Shown piece by piece: positions 1-8,560 of a stretch of 64,000 nucleotides of DNA. The notes below the pieces were generated by a model. The model was not told the DNA's origin, did not search any database, and saw only the letters and a program-made list of their open reading frames with translations. Both the position numbers and the translations under genes were made by a program. The DNA lies in contig CAAGKO010000089.1 of NCBI GenBank assembly GCA_900770445.1, positions 94,363 through 158,362 on the forward strand, written 5' to 3'. Source of the DNA: an uncultured Oribacterium sp. (GTDB lineage Bacteria; Bacillota; Clostridia; Lachnospirales; Lachnospiraceae). Position 1 is the first letter of the stretch. Each line of letters starts with the position of its first letter.

Positions 1-1044
1 TGAAAAATACCAGGACTTGTTCGTCATCCCGGCCTTCAGGCAGCGGATGTGCACGATACAGGACTCCGGGATGCCGAAGACCCGGGACACGAGCTGCATC
101 GCCTCGGAGCCGGAGTGATTCACATACTTCTCATCGAACTGCCGAAGCTCCTCGAGATTCTCGAACTCATAGATCTCGCCCTCCGGCTGCTTATTGATAT
201 AGATCGGCGGCAGCAGCTTCAGATTCCGGATCAGTACATCCTCCCAGTAAAACTGCTCCGTGCCCGGCATCCGGTAGTAGCTCTCGATGAACGGCAGAAA
301 CTGTTCCGAAAACGCCTTCGTAAAGTACACCGGCCCATACATGCACCACTGATCGCAGCCACCGACCCGTACATCCCGGATCGCGCCGTTTCGTGCGGTC
401 TCCATCGCCCATTCCCGGGTCTCCCCCTTCATGAAGCTCGCCGCATACCAGGCGTCCGCCTCATAGCGATGGTACATATTCTCCCGCATCCAGTTATCGG
501 AGGACAGAATATAGCAGTTATGCCCCCGGAGCACCGACGCCGCATGGTGCATCGTCGCCAGCGTGTTCTTCGTCGCATATTCCGGATTATAGATCAGCTT
601 CACCTGGTACTTATCGATGAGGTACTCAAACTTCTCCTTGAGATACCCGACCATGATCGTGATATCCGTGATGCCCACCTCGTGAAGCTGTCGGATCTGA
701 CGCTCGATCATCCGCTCCCCGAAGACCTCGAGCAGGCCCTTCGGCGTCTCATACGTGAGCGGCACGAAACGGGAGCCGAAGCCCGACGCCAGTACGAGCG
801 CCGCGTCCACCCGGTGGGCCTCCAGGTGTTGCTGCCCTGCATCCGTCAGTTCATACAGCACATTCCGTCCGCGCCCCTCATCATGGCTCAGCTTCCGGAG
901 AAGCCCCTGATTCACCGTCTCCTGCAGAAGCTGATTCGTCTTCCCCAGCGACACCCCCAGCGCCTCCGCCAGGTCCCGCTGCGTACTCTCCGCACGCTCA
1001 TATAAAGTCCTCAGAATAATCGTCGTCTCCCGCTCCAGCATCAT
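1..1044 (-). CDS. wHTH + LicC-like nucleotidyltransferase + LicA-like choline kinase fusion (partial)
   Basis: The frame stays open for 348 codons and runs off the left edge, so the C-terminus is missing. Residues 1-80 look like a winged-helix (MarR-like) domain. Residues about 84-97 carry a sugar-nucleotidyltransferase signature (LASGFGSRFVPLT), followed by a LicC-like CTP:phosphocholine cytidylyltransferase domain to about residue 315. The last visible residues (LKAGMTNKSW) match the start of a LicA-type choline kinase domain. By family knowledge LicA phosphorylates choline and LicC makes CDP-choline for decorating surface polymers, which fits the polysaccharide genes further on. Two adjacent ATG codons (1044 and 1041) follow an AAAGGCGG ribosome site; either may be used. 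It was read directly from the minus strand. The kinase assignment rests on few residues. Confidence 0.75.
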   Translation of the reverse strand, partial: MMLERETTIILRTLYERAESTQRDLAEALGVSLGKTNQLLQETVNQGLLRKLSHDEGRGRNVLYELTDAGQQHLEAHRVDAALVLASGFGSRFVPLTYETPKGLLEVFGERMIERQIRQLHEVGITDITIMVGYLKEKFEYLIDKYQVKLIYNPEYATKNTLATMHHAASVLRGHNCYILSSDNWMRENMYHRYEADAWYAASFMKGETREWAMETARNGAIRDVRVGGCDQWCMYGPVYFTKAFSEQFLPFIESYYRMPGTEQFYWEDVLIRNLKLLPPIYINKQPEGEIYEFENLEELRQFDEKYVNHSGSEAMQLVSRVFGIPESCIVHIRCLKAGMTNKSWYFS

Positions 1045-1133
1045 GCCGTCCGCCTTTCGTTTTTTTGTTCATTTAGATCATATTTTTCCAGTTTTCGAAC
1101 ATGCTATCATATTTTTTACGATATTTCAATATA

Positions 1134-1162
1134 GAAAAAGTCCGTCACATAAGTGACGGACT
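1134..1162 (-). terminator. Intrinsic terminator of glnN
   Basis: A 10-bp perfect stem (AGTCCGTCAC / GTGACGGACT) with a 4-base loop is followed on the minus strand by TTTTTC. It lies immediately after the glnN stop codon and before the divergent start of the next minus-strand gene. Confidence 0.85.
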
Positions 1163-1168
1163 GAAAAA

Positions 1169-3304
1169 TCAAGGCTCGGAAACCTCGAAAATCATATCAC
1201 CATAGCTCGGATACGGCCACAGATCCTTATCCACGATCTGCTCCAGCTCATCCACCGGTGTACGCAGTGCCCGCATATCCGGCACGATCGTATCGTGGTA
1301 TGCACGTGCCTTCTTCTCGGCATCCTTCTCCGGGCCATACAGCTCGACATCCTGCAGCAGCTTCGTTCTCGCCTGCTCCATGTCAGAAAGCAGCTTCGAC
1401 GCATGCAGCAGAAGACCCTTCTGAACCGATACATCCGCCTCCGGGCATGCCTCGCTCACCTTGCGGATCGAATCCGCGAGACGGGTGGTGTAGTGGATGA
1501 CCGCCGGGATGATCTGCTTGCCGGAGATGTTGATCATCGCACGTGCCTCGATATTGATGACCTTCGAATACTGCTCGTACTCGACCTCCTCGCGGCTCAC
1601 CAGCTCGGCCTGTGTATAGATACCGAACCCCTTAAAGAGCTTGATCGCCTTCTCGGTGGTCAGGGCCGGAATTGCATCCACCATGGACGGAAGATTCGGA
1701 AGACCTCTGCGCTCTGCCTCCTCTACCCACTCCTCGGAGTAGCCGTTTCCGTTAAAGATGATGCGCTGGTGCTCCGTCAGGAGCTTCTTGATGTAATCAT
1801 GACATGCATCGCTGAAGTTCTCTGCCTTCTCCAGTACGTCGGCAGCTTCCTTAAACTGCTCTGCGACGATGGCATCGAGGATGATGTTCGCACTTGCGAT
1901 GGACTCAGCCGAACCCACCATACGGAACTCGAACTTGTTACCGGTAAAGGCAAACGGTGACGTACGGTTACGATCGGTGACATCCGCATAGAGATCCGGC
2001 ATGGTGTTGACACCAGTCGGAAGGATCTTGCCCTGCTTCGACTCGGTCGCATAGCCGGTACCGATCAGCTGCTCCACGACATCCTCGAGCTGGGTGCCGA
2101 TGAACGCAGAAACGATCGCTGGTGGTGCCTCATCCGCACCGAGACGATGCTCGTTTCCGACATCCGCCGCACTGAGACGGAGAAGATCCGCATGCTTATC
2201 GACCGCAGCCAGTACGCAGGCCAGCACCAGCAGGAACTGAATATTCTCATGTGGTGTCTCGCCAGGATACATCAGATTGATGCCATCATCCGTTACGAGC
2301 GACCAGTTGTTGTGCTTACCGGAGCCATTGACACCGGAGAACGGTTTCTCATGAAGCAGGCACTCGAGACCATGGCGTGGTGCGGTCTTCTTCATGACCT
2401 CCATCACCAGCTGGTTATGGTCGACCGCAAGGTTCGCCTCATCATAGACCGGTGCCAGCTCATGCTGTGCCGGTGCGACCTCGTTATGCTCGGTCTTCGC
2501 GGTGACACCGAGCTTCCAGAGCTGTACATCCACATCGCGCATGAAGGCAGCGATGCGATGACGGATGGAACCGAAATAATGATCATCGAGCTCCTGGCCC
2601 TTCGCCGGCATGACGCCGAAGAGGGTACGCCCCGTATAGATGAGGTCCTTCCGCTTCAGATACTTGTTCCGGTCGATCAGGAAGTACTCCTGCTCTGCAC
2701 CGACGGATGGCTTCACCGACTTCGATGTCGTGTTACCGAACAGACGGAGAATACGCAGTGCCTGTTCATTGATCGCCTGCATGGATCGAAGCAGCGGGGT
2801 CTTCGTATCCAGTGCCTCACCACCGAAGGAACAGAAGGAGGTCGGAATGCAAAGTGTTACGATTTCGCCATGCTCGCCCTCGCGACGAAGGAAGGCCGGG
2901 CTGGTGCAGTCCCAGATGGTGTAGCCTCTCGCCTCAAAGGTCGCACGAAGTCCACCGGACGGAAACGAAGAAGCATCGGCCTCACTGCGGACCAGCTCCT
3001 TGCCGGAGAACTCCATGATGACCTTACCGTCGGCATCGGCGGCCGAGATAAAGGAATCATGCTTCTCTGCGGTGATTCCGGTCAGCGGCTGGAACCAGTG
3101 CGTGTAGTGGGTCGCACCGTTCTCGAGTGCCCACTCCTTCATCGCCTGTGCAACCGCATCCGCGATGGTCGGATCGAGCTCGTAGCCCTCTGTGATGGTC
3201 TTCTTCAGCTTCTTATAGACTGCCTTCGGAAGACGCTCCTGCATCACCTTGTCGTTAAAGACATCCTCACCGAAAATTTCCGTAACATTTAAAACTTCAC
3301 TCAT
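1169..3304 (-). CDS. glnN: Glutamine synthetase type III
   Basis: Encodes 711 residues, the usual length of type III glutamine synthetases (about 700-730), far longer than GSI. The enzyme makes glutamine from glutamate, ammonia and ATP in the cytosol. Family-typical stretches include [12 protein letters not shown] near the middle, SGKHNNWS and NKFEFRMVG toward the C-terminal catalytic half, with a type III N-terminal domain before them. An AAGGAG ribosome site precedes ATG 3304. It is followed by its own terminator and preceded by the aldolase terminator, so it appears monocistronic. This single-subunit, nitrogen-assimilating form is common in Clostridia and Bacteroidetes. Confidence 0.95.
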   Translation of the reverse strand: MSEVLNVTEIFGEDVFNDKVMQERLPKAVYKKLKKTITEGYELDPTIADAVAQAMKEWALENGATHYTHWFQPLTGITAEKHDSFISAADADGKVIMEFSGKELVRSEADASSFPSGGLRATFEARGYTIWDCTSPAFLRREGEHGEIVTLCIPTSFCSFGGEALDTKTPLLRSMQAINEQALRILRLFGNTTSKSVKPSVGAEQEYFLIDRNKYLKRKDLIYTGRTLFGVMPAKGQELDDHYFGSIRHRIAAFMRDVDVQLWKLGVTAKTEHNEVAPAQHELAPVYDEANLAVDHNQLVMEVMKKTAPRHGLECLLHEKPFSGVNGSGKHNNWSLVTDDGINLMYPGETPHENIQFLLVLACVLAAVDKHADLLRLSAADVGNEHRLGADEAPPAIVSAFIGTQLEDVVEQLIGTGYATESKQGKILPTGVNTMPDLYADVTDRNRTSPFAFTGNKFEFRMVGSAESIASANIILDAIVAEQFKEAADVLEKAENFSDACHDYIKKLLTEHQRIIFNGNGYSEEWVEEAERRGLPNLPSMVDAIPALTTEKAIKLFKGFGIYTQAELVSREEVEYEQYSKVINIEARAMINISGKQIIPAVIHYTTRLADSIRKVSEACPEADVSVQKGLLLHASKLLSDMEQARTKLLQDVELYGPEKDAEKKARAYHDTIVPDMRALRTPVDELEQIVDKDLWPYPSYGDMIFEVSEP

Positions 3305-3349
3305 TCATTGTCTCCTTCTACTCCCCTATGAAAGGAAGAACATAGTGCG

Positions 3350-3384
3350 TGAAAAGAACCCGTCCCAGAATCTGGGACAGGTTC
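3350..3384 (-). terminator. Intrinsic terminator of fba
   Basis: A 13-bp stem (GAACCTGTCCCAG pairing with CTGGGACGGGTTC, one G-U) with a 3-base loop is followed on the minus strand by TTTTC. It separates fba from glnN. Confidence 0.85.
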
Positions 3385-3401
3385 TAAAAGTAACCGATTA
3401 A

Positions 3402-4265
3402 TTAAGCCTTGTGTGCTGAACCGAATACAGCGATACGTGCCTTGCACTCCTCGATGATAGCCTCTGCACCCGGCTTCAGAAGCTTACGAGGATCGTAGCC
3501 CTTACCCTGAAGGTCCTTACCAGCCTCGATGTATGCTCTGGTCGCCTTTGCAAACACGATCTGAAGCTCCGTATTTACGTTGATCTTTGAAACGCCGAGA
3601 GAAATCGCCTTCTGGATCATCTCATCCGGGATACCGGAACCACCGTGCAGAACCATCGGAAGATCACCGATCTGCTCCTTGATGGCTGCGAGTACATCGA
3701 AGTCGAGACCCTGCCAGTCTGCCGGATATACACCGTGGATGTTGCCGATACCAGCTGCAAGGAAGTCTACACCGAGATCTGCGATGCGCTTGCACTCTGC
3801 AGGATCTGCCTTCTCGCCGGCAGAGGTAACACCATCCTCTACACCGCCGATACCGCCGACCTCAGCCTCCAGGCTGCAGCCATGCTCGTGTGCGAGCTTT
3901 ACGAGCTCCTTGGTCTTCTCTACGTTCTCGTCGATGTCATAGTGTGAGCCATCGAACATAACCGACGTAAAGCCAGCCTCGATGCATGCCTTCGCTCCAT
4001 CGTATGTGCCGTGGTCAAGGTGAAGTGCCACCGGAACGGTGATGCCGAGCTCCTCAACCATCGCCTTTACCATCGCAGCGACCGTCTTAAAGCCGGTCAT
4101 GTACTTGCCTGCACCCTCGGATACACCGAGGATCACCGGAGACTGTACCTCCTCGCAAGCGAGCAGTACAGACTTCGCCCACTCCAGATCGTTGATGTTG
4201 AAGTGTGGTACAGCATAGTGACCAGCCAGTGCCTTATCAAGCATTCCCTTCGCGTTAACTAACAT
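3402..4265 (-). CDS. fba: Fructose-bisphosphate aldolase, class II
   Basis: 287 residues. Catalyses reversible cleavage of fructose 1,6-bisphosphate to dihydroxyacetone phosphate and glyceraldehyde 3-phosphate. The zinc-binding/catalytic motif HLDHGTYD is at residues 82-89, the second metal-binding stretch GNIHGVYP and the phosphate-binding LHGGSGIP follow, as in the class II, short (FbaA/GatY-like) family. A strong TAGGAGG ribosome site precedes ATG 4265. It is flanked by a terminator downstream and about 178 bases of AT-rich DNA upstream, so it is probably transcribed alone. A tagatose-bisphosphate aldolase cannot be excluded by motifs, but the sequence agrees with the glycolytic form. Confidence 0.93.
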   Translation of the reverse strand: MLVNAKGMLDKALAGHYAVPHFNINDLEWAKSVLLACEEVQSPVILGVSEGAGKYMTGFKTVAAMVKAMVEELGITVPVALHLDHGTYDGAKACIEAGFTSVMFDGSHYDIDENVEKTKELVKLAHEHGCSLEAEVGGIGGVEDGVTSAGEKADPAECKRIADLGVDFLAAGIGNIHGVYPADWQGLDFDVLAAIKEQIGDLPMVLHGGSGIPDEMIQKAISLGVSKINVNTELQIVFAKATRAYIEAGKDLQGKGYDPRKLLKPGAEAIIEECKARIAVFGSAHKA

Positions 4266-4443
4266 TGTATTTCCTCCTATAAAAAAGCATTTAGAAACTA
4301 TGTGAATATATTAACACAGTCCGCATTGTATTTCTACAGAAACATAGACAAGCTATACTCCCTTTTCCATGTTTTCTATACACACTTTCACCAAACACAT
4401 CCCTGCCGTTCTCTCACCGGCACGATGCGCTCTCCGAACAATC

Positions 4444-5925
4444 TCAGGCGAAGAGGAAGTCCTCGACCATCTTCTTCATCTCGGAAATCTCGCAGACCTC
4501 GCTGTGACGGATCGCTGCGTTTCGTACCTCACGAATCGCACGTGGCTCCGGCACACCGGAAATCGCGGAAAGCTGATCGATGACATCGAACACATCCTGA
4601 TGTTCCACATCGTACCCAAGGGCCTTCATCACATTCGGCGCAAATTTATACGGGCTTGCGGTCGATGCAATCACGGTCTTCCGTGTATCGCCGCTCTTTT
4701 CAGCATACTGCTTATAGACGGCAGATGCAACTGCTGTATGCGGATCCAGTACATATCCGGCCTCTTCCTTCAGATCGCGGATGGTCTTAAAGACCTCCGG
4801 CTCCTCTGCGAAGCCACCGACGAAGTCCGCCATGAACTGACGCATATCGTCGCTTACCTCATACACTCCCTTCGTACGAAGGTCCTCCATGAGCTGTGCG
4901 GTCTTCGCGCTGTCGCAGCCGGTGCTGAGATAGATGAAGCGCTCCAGATTCGAGGAAATCAGGATATCCATCGACGGACTGGAGGTCAGAATAAACGGAC
5001 GGTTCCGGTTATACTCGCCGGTGCCGAAGAAGTCCGTCAATACCTTATTCTCGTTCGATGCGCAGATCAGCTTCTCGATCGGCACACCCATGTGCTTTGC
5101 GAGATATGCTGCCAGGATATTACCGAAGTTACCGGTCGGGACGCAGACATCAATCTTCTCACCCCCTGAGACATCGCCTGCCTGCAGCATCTGGCCATAC
5201 GCATAGACATAGTAGACTACCTGCGGAACCAGACGGCCGATGTTGATGGAGTTCGCCGAACTCAGAACGACGCCCTGTGCCTTCAGCTTCTGGGCAAATG
5301 CCTGATCATGGAATATCTGCTTCACACCGGTCTGGGCATCATCGAAGTTGCCGCGGATCGCTGCTGCATGGGTATTCTTCCCCGCTTCGGTCCGCATCTG
5401 CAGCTCCTGGAAACGGGAAACACCACCATACGGATAGAATACGATGATTTCCGTACCCGGTACATCCGCGAAGCCGGCCATCGCCGCCTTTCCGGTATCA
5501 CCGGAGGTCGCGGTCAGAATCACGATACGATCCGTCACCTGGTTCTTCCGTGCACTGGTCACCATCAGGTGTGGGAGGATGGAAAGGGCCATATCCTTAA
5601 ATGCGATGGTCTTTCCGTGGAACAGCTCGAGGTACCATGCGCCGCCCTTCTTTACCAGCGGTGCGATCTTCGGATCCTCGAACTTCTCATCATAGGCCGC
5701 ACAGATACAGTGACGGAGCTCTTCCTCCGTGAAATCCGTGAAAAACTCCTTCATAATCTCATACGCAAGATCCTGATATGAAAGCGTGCTTAATTCCGAA
5801 AGCGGTTTCGTAAGTACCGGCAGTTTCTCCGGCATGAAAAGACCACCATCCGACGCGAGACCCTTCAGAATCGCCTCCGATGCGCGGAGTCCGTTCTCTC
5901 CCCCTCGGGTACTGTTGTAAAGCAT
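4444..5925 (-). CDS. thrC: Threonine synthase
   Basis: 493 residues from ATG 5925. The enzyme converts O-phosphohomoserine to threonine using pyridoxal phosphate. The N-terminal YNSTRGG motif is typical, and the PLP lysine lies in HGKTIAFKD (Lys110). The start at 5925 is preferred over an in-frame ATG at 5940 because the GGGAGG ribosome site lies between the two, seven bases before 5925. The length matches the long bacterial (E. coli-like) class. Upstream is udk; no hom or thrB is seen in the window, so the pathway genes are dispersed. Confidence 0.93.
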   Translation of the reverse strand: MLYNSTRGGENGLRASEAILKGLASDGGLFMPEKLPVLTKPLSELSTLSYQDLAYEIMKEFFTDFTEEELRHCICAAYDEKFEDPKIAPLVKKGGAWYLELFHGKTIAFKDMALSILPHLMVTSARKNQVTDRIVILTATSGDTGKAAMAGFADVPGTEIIVFYPYGGVSRFQELQMRTEAGKNTHAAAIRGNFDDAQTGVKQIFHDQAFAQKLKAQGVVLSSANSINIGRLVPQVVYYVYAYGQMLQAGDVSGGEKIDVCVPTGNFGNILAAYLAKHMGVPIEKLICASNENKVLTDFFGTGEYNRNRPFILTSSPSMDILISSNLERFIYLSTGCDSAKTAQLMEDLRTKGVYEVSDDMRQFMADFVGGFAEEPEVFKTIRDLKEEAGYVLDPHTAVASAVYKQYAEKSGDTRKTVIASTASPYKFAPNVMKALGYDVEHQDVFDVIDQLSAISGVPEPRAIREVRNAAIRHSEVCEISEMKKMVEDFLFA

Positions 5926-6010
5926 GCGGCTACCTCCCATTTTTCATGTACGTGTACGTTTAACTGACTGCTTCTATCCTTCATCGGTCGACCCCGACCG
6001 TGATGGGCTG

Positions 6011-6640
6011 TTATTCGGCTCCGTTCTCCGGTGTATCGAGAATCTTCTGAATCTTCGTACGCATAAGATCGAAGGCAACATCGTTCATACCACTGTTGAT
6101 GACGATGTCCGCGAGTGCTTTCGTCGGCTCGACATACAGATAGTGCATCGGCTTCACCGTCGTGAGATACTGCTCGGAGATATCCTCGACATGACGGCCA
6201 CGCTCCTTCACATCACGGATGATGCGGCGGATGATACGCTCATCTGCATCGGCTTCCACATAGATTTTAATATCGAAAAGGGAACGAAGCTCCGGATTTT
6301 CGAGGACGAGGATGCCCTCGATGATGATGATTCTGCTCGGTCGAAGCTCGGTCGTCTCCTGCGAACGGTTATGCTCGGCATAGTTATACACCGGACACTG
6401 TACGCACTCGCCGCGCCGAAGGGCCTTCAGATGTGCGATGAGGAGATCCGTTTCGAACGCATCCGGGTGATCATAGTTCACCTTCTGACGCACTTCAAAC
6501 GGGATGCCATCGTTCGACTTATAGTAATTATCGTGATATATCACGGTGACCTGGTCACCGAATTCCTTCTTAAGACGATTCGTAAAGGTAGACTTGCCGG
6601 AGCCTGAACCACCGGCGATACCGATCATGATACAGTTCAT
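6011..6640 (-). CDS. udk: Uridine kinase
   Basis: 209 residues, the expected size. Phosphorylates uridine and cytidine in pyrimidine salvage. The P-loop GIAGGSGSGKST lies at residues 8-19 and the protein continues with the family's YHDNYY and pyrimidine-binding YDHPDAF motifs. A GAGAGGTGAAAG ribosome site precedes ATG 6640. It lies downstream of a VanZ-like remnant and upstream of thrC on the same strand, with about 85 bases between it and thrC, so cotranscription is possible. Confidence 0.93.
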   Translation of the reverse strand: MNCIMIGIAGGSGSGKSTFTNRLKKEFGDQVTVIYHDNYYKSNDGIPFEVRQKVNYDHPDAFETDLLIAHLKALRRGECVQCPVYNYAEHNRSQETTELRPSRIIIIEGILVLENPELRSLFDIKIYVEADADERIIRRIIRDVKERGRHVEDISEQYLTTVKPMHYLYVEPTKALADIVINSGMNDVAFDLMRTKIQKILDTPENGAE

Positions 6641-6676
6641 CTTTCACCTCTCACATCTCTGTTCAATAGATAACAT

Positions 6677-6837
6677 TTAAGCATAAACAGACTTCGTTTT
6701 CAAGAATTGCTTTATGTGCATAAAAAGAGAAACAATCGCGATGCCGAGCAGCACCCCGCTGCTGTCAATGAGCACATCGCTCACCCGCCCGGCACAAACA
6801 GCTGATGAAACTCATCGCTCACCGCTTTCCGGCGGCT
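6677..6837 (-). pseudogene. VanZ-like protein, C-terminal remnant with frameshift
   Basis: Between udk and the ABC permease the minus strand reads VSDEFHQLFVPG in one frame and then RVSDVLIDSSGVLLGIAIVS in the next, ending at a TAA at 6679-6677. Joined, these match the C-terminal part of VanZ-family membrane proteins (teicoplanin-resistance-associated fold). The join falls at a run GGGCGGG near 6785-6792 where one C appears lost. The N-terminal three quarters of a VanZ protein is missing, because the permease stop codon comes immediately before. It is therefore a decayed fragment, or, less likely, a sequencing error in an already truncated gene. Confidence 0.7.
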
Positions 6838-6838
6838 A

Positions 6839-7567
6839 CTATTCCTTCTGCTGCGGCTTCCGACGTAGCGGATGCGGCTTCAGCTGTCGCATGCTGAAGA
6901 AGAGCGCCAGAAGCGACAGAAGCATGAGAAACAGCAGGGCGATGATATACGCCTGCACGCCGCCGATGCCGAATCGTCCACGGAACTGAACCAGCAGCAG
7001 AGCGACCAGAACGCAGAGCATCATGCCGGCATACGACACCAGAGTGGCAGCCGTCGTGATATAGATACTGACGCTGACGAGGATACCGATGCTCGTGGAC
7101 AGCATCGCGCATACGAAAGCCGTGAGCAGATACATCAGAATATCGAAGAAGGTAATACCGCCATAGATATATACGGTCGCGAAGATCGGAAGTGCCGTCG
7201 CAACGAGCAGCATCAGTGTACTCATCACGCTCATCAACTTACCGATGATGATATCCGCCGGTGTCAGCTGGGTCGTCAGCAGAAGGCCCAGTGAACACTG
7301 GTCCCGCTCGCCGGCGACCGAGGAAGCGGCCAGTGCCGGTGCGATCAGAATCACGAGCAGAAGCTCCAGCAGCGCCGCGATATAGTAGATGCGCAGGAAG
7401 CTTCGATACGCGATCTCCCCCGTCAGCTCCGCCGTCGAGACGATATAAAACAGATTGATCAGAATCAGGACGCTCAGTCCCCCGTTCAGGATGGTCACAA
7501 GCAGCGGAAGCGTCAGACTACGTGCGTTGATGATCTCATCCCTCCGGAAAATCGGATTCAGCTTCAT
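6839..7567 (-). CDS. ABC-2-type transporter permease
   Basis: 242 residues with six predicted membrane helices, starting MKLNPIFRRDEI and containing the GERDQCSLGLLLTTQL stretch that follows helix two in ABC-2 permeases linked to YhaP/NatB or gliding-type exporters. Its start lies inside the end of the ATPase gene (32-base overlap), which indicates translational coupling. With that ATPase and the 847-residue protein upstream it should form one export or membrane-remodelling complex. Substrate unknown. The C-terminus is short and basic. Confidence 0.85.
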   Translation of the reverse strand: MKLNPIFRRDEIINARSLTLPLLVTILNGGLSVLILINLFYIVSTAELTGEIAYRSFLRIYYIAALLELLLVILIAPALAASSVAGERDQCSLGLLLTTQLTPADIIIGKLMSVMSTLMLLVATALPIFATVYIYGGITFFDILMYLLTAFVCAMLSTSIGILVSVSIYITTAATLVSYAGMMLCVLVALLLVQFRGRFGIGGVQAYIIALLFLMLLSLLALFFSMRQLKPHPLRRKPQQKE

Positions 7568-8507
7568 AGTACGTCACCCTCCTTTCTTCACGTGCACCGG
7601 TCAGCTGCAGGAAAAGAGATTCCAGATCACCCTTCTCCCGATGGAATCCACGTACCGGCACACCGGCCTCGATCAGCCGGCGCAGCAGCGCCGATTCATC
7701 CTTCTGTGTACCCGCATACGTAATCAGCAGATTCTTATCCCGGATACTGATGGATTTCACCAGACGATCATGCTTCAGTGTCTGCATCGCCGGGCTCAGA
7801 TTTCCTGCGATGCTGATGATGATCGGATTCGACGCATCCACCCGATCCAGCACCTCATGGATTTTTCCTTCCATGACCAGACGGCCTCGGTCGAGGATGC
7901 CGATGTCCGTACACAGATCCGAAATCTCCGTCAGTGTACGCGAGCTGGTCAGGATGGTCTTTCCGGAATCCGCGAGGCTCGCGAGAATCTGCCGGAACTC
8001 AAAACGCGTCGCCGGATCCAGATCGGCCGTCGGCTCATCCATGACGAGAATCTTCGGGTCATGAATCAGTGCACGTGCGAGGCTCAGCTTCTGCTGCATC
8101 CCCCGGCTCAGCGAATCCATATACTGCCCCTGCCGGTCACGTAAACCGACGAGATCGAGCAGCATCTGAATCTGTCGCTTCGTTTTCACGCCGGACAGAT
8201 CATAGCAGTCCGCAAAAAACTCCATATACTCCGATACACGAAGGTTCGGATAGACGCCGATGCGATCCGGCACATATCCGATGCGGCGCTTCAGGCGACG
8301 TACATCCGCGCCTGCCTCCATATCATCGATCAGGACCTGACCGCTGTCCGGATACACGAGTCCGAGCAGCATACGAAGTGCCGTGGTTTTCCCGGCGCCA
8401 TTCGGGCCGACAAGTGCATACAGTGCGCCATCCTCCACATGCATCGTGAGCCCGTCGAGCGCTGTCACATGGCCGTAGCTCTTTTTGACATTTCCAAAAG
8501 AAATCAT
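7536..8507 (-). CDS. ABC transporter ATP-binding protein
   Basis: 323 residues. Walker A is GPNGAGKTT (about residues 34-42), the signature is LSRGMQQKLSLARAL, and Walker B is ILVMDEPTADLDP, so the ATPase site is intact. About 90 residues after the nucleotide-binding domain form the C-terminal extension common in CcmA/NatA-type exporters. It energises the permease encoded by the overlapping downstream gene. The gene follows the 847-residue GATase-like membrane protein by about 50 bases, and the three are likely one operon, possibly controlled by the two-component system upstream. Confidence 0.93.
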   Translation of the reverse strand: MISFGNVKKSYGHVTALDGLTMHVEDGALYALVGPNGAGKTTALRMLLGLVYPDSGQVLIDDMEAGADVRRLKRRIGYVPDRIGVYPNLRVSEYMEFFADCYDLSGVKTKRQIQMLLDLVGLRDRQGQYMDSLSRGMQQKLSLARALIHDPKILVMDEPTADLDPATRFEFRQILASLADSGKTILTSSRTLTEISDLCTDIGILDRGRLVMEGKIHEVLDRVDASNPIIISIAGNLSPAMQTLKHDRLVKSISIRDKNLLITYAGTQKDESALLRRLIEAGVPVRGFHREKGDLESLFLQLTGAREERRVTYYEAESDFPEG

Positions 8508-8560
8508 GGATACGCTCCTTTCTCATCCGTGGCTGACCCCCATACAGATTCTTTCCGATC

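Noticed and set aside
49..1005. Long plus-strand open frame opposite the left-edge gene
   Set aside because: Its translation is Arg/His/Leu-rich without motifs, while the minus strand gives clear domains; it is the mirror of a GC-rich gene.
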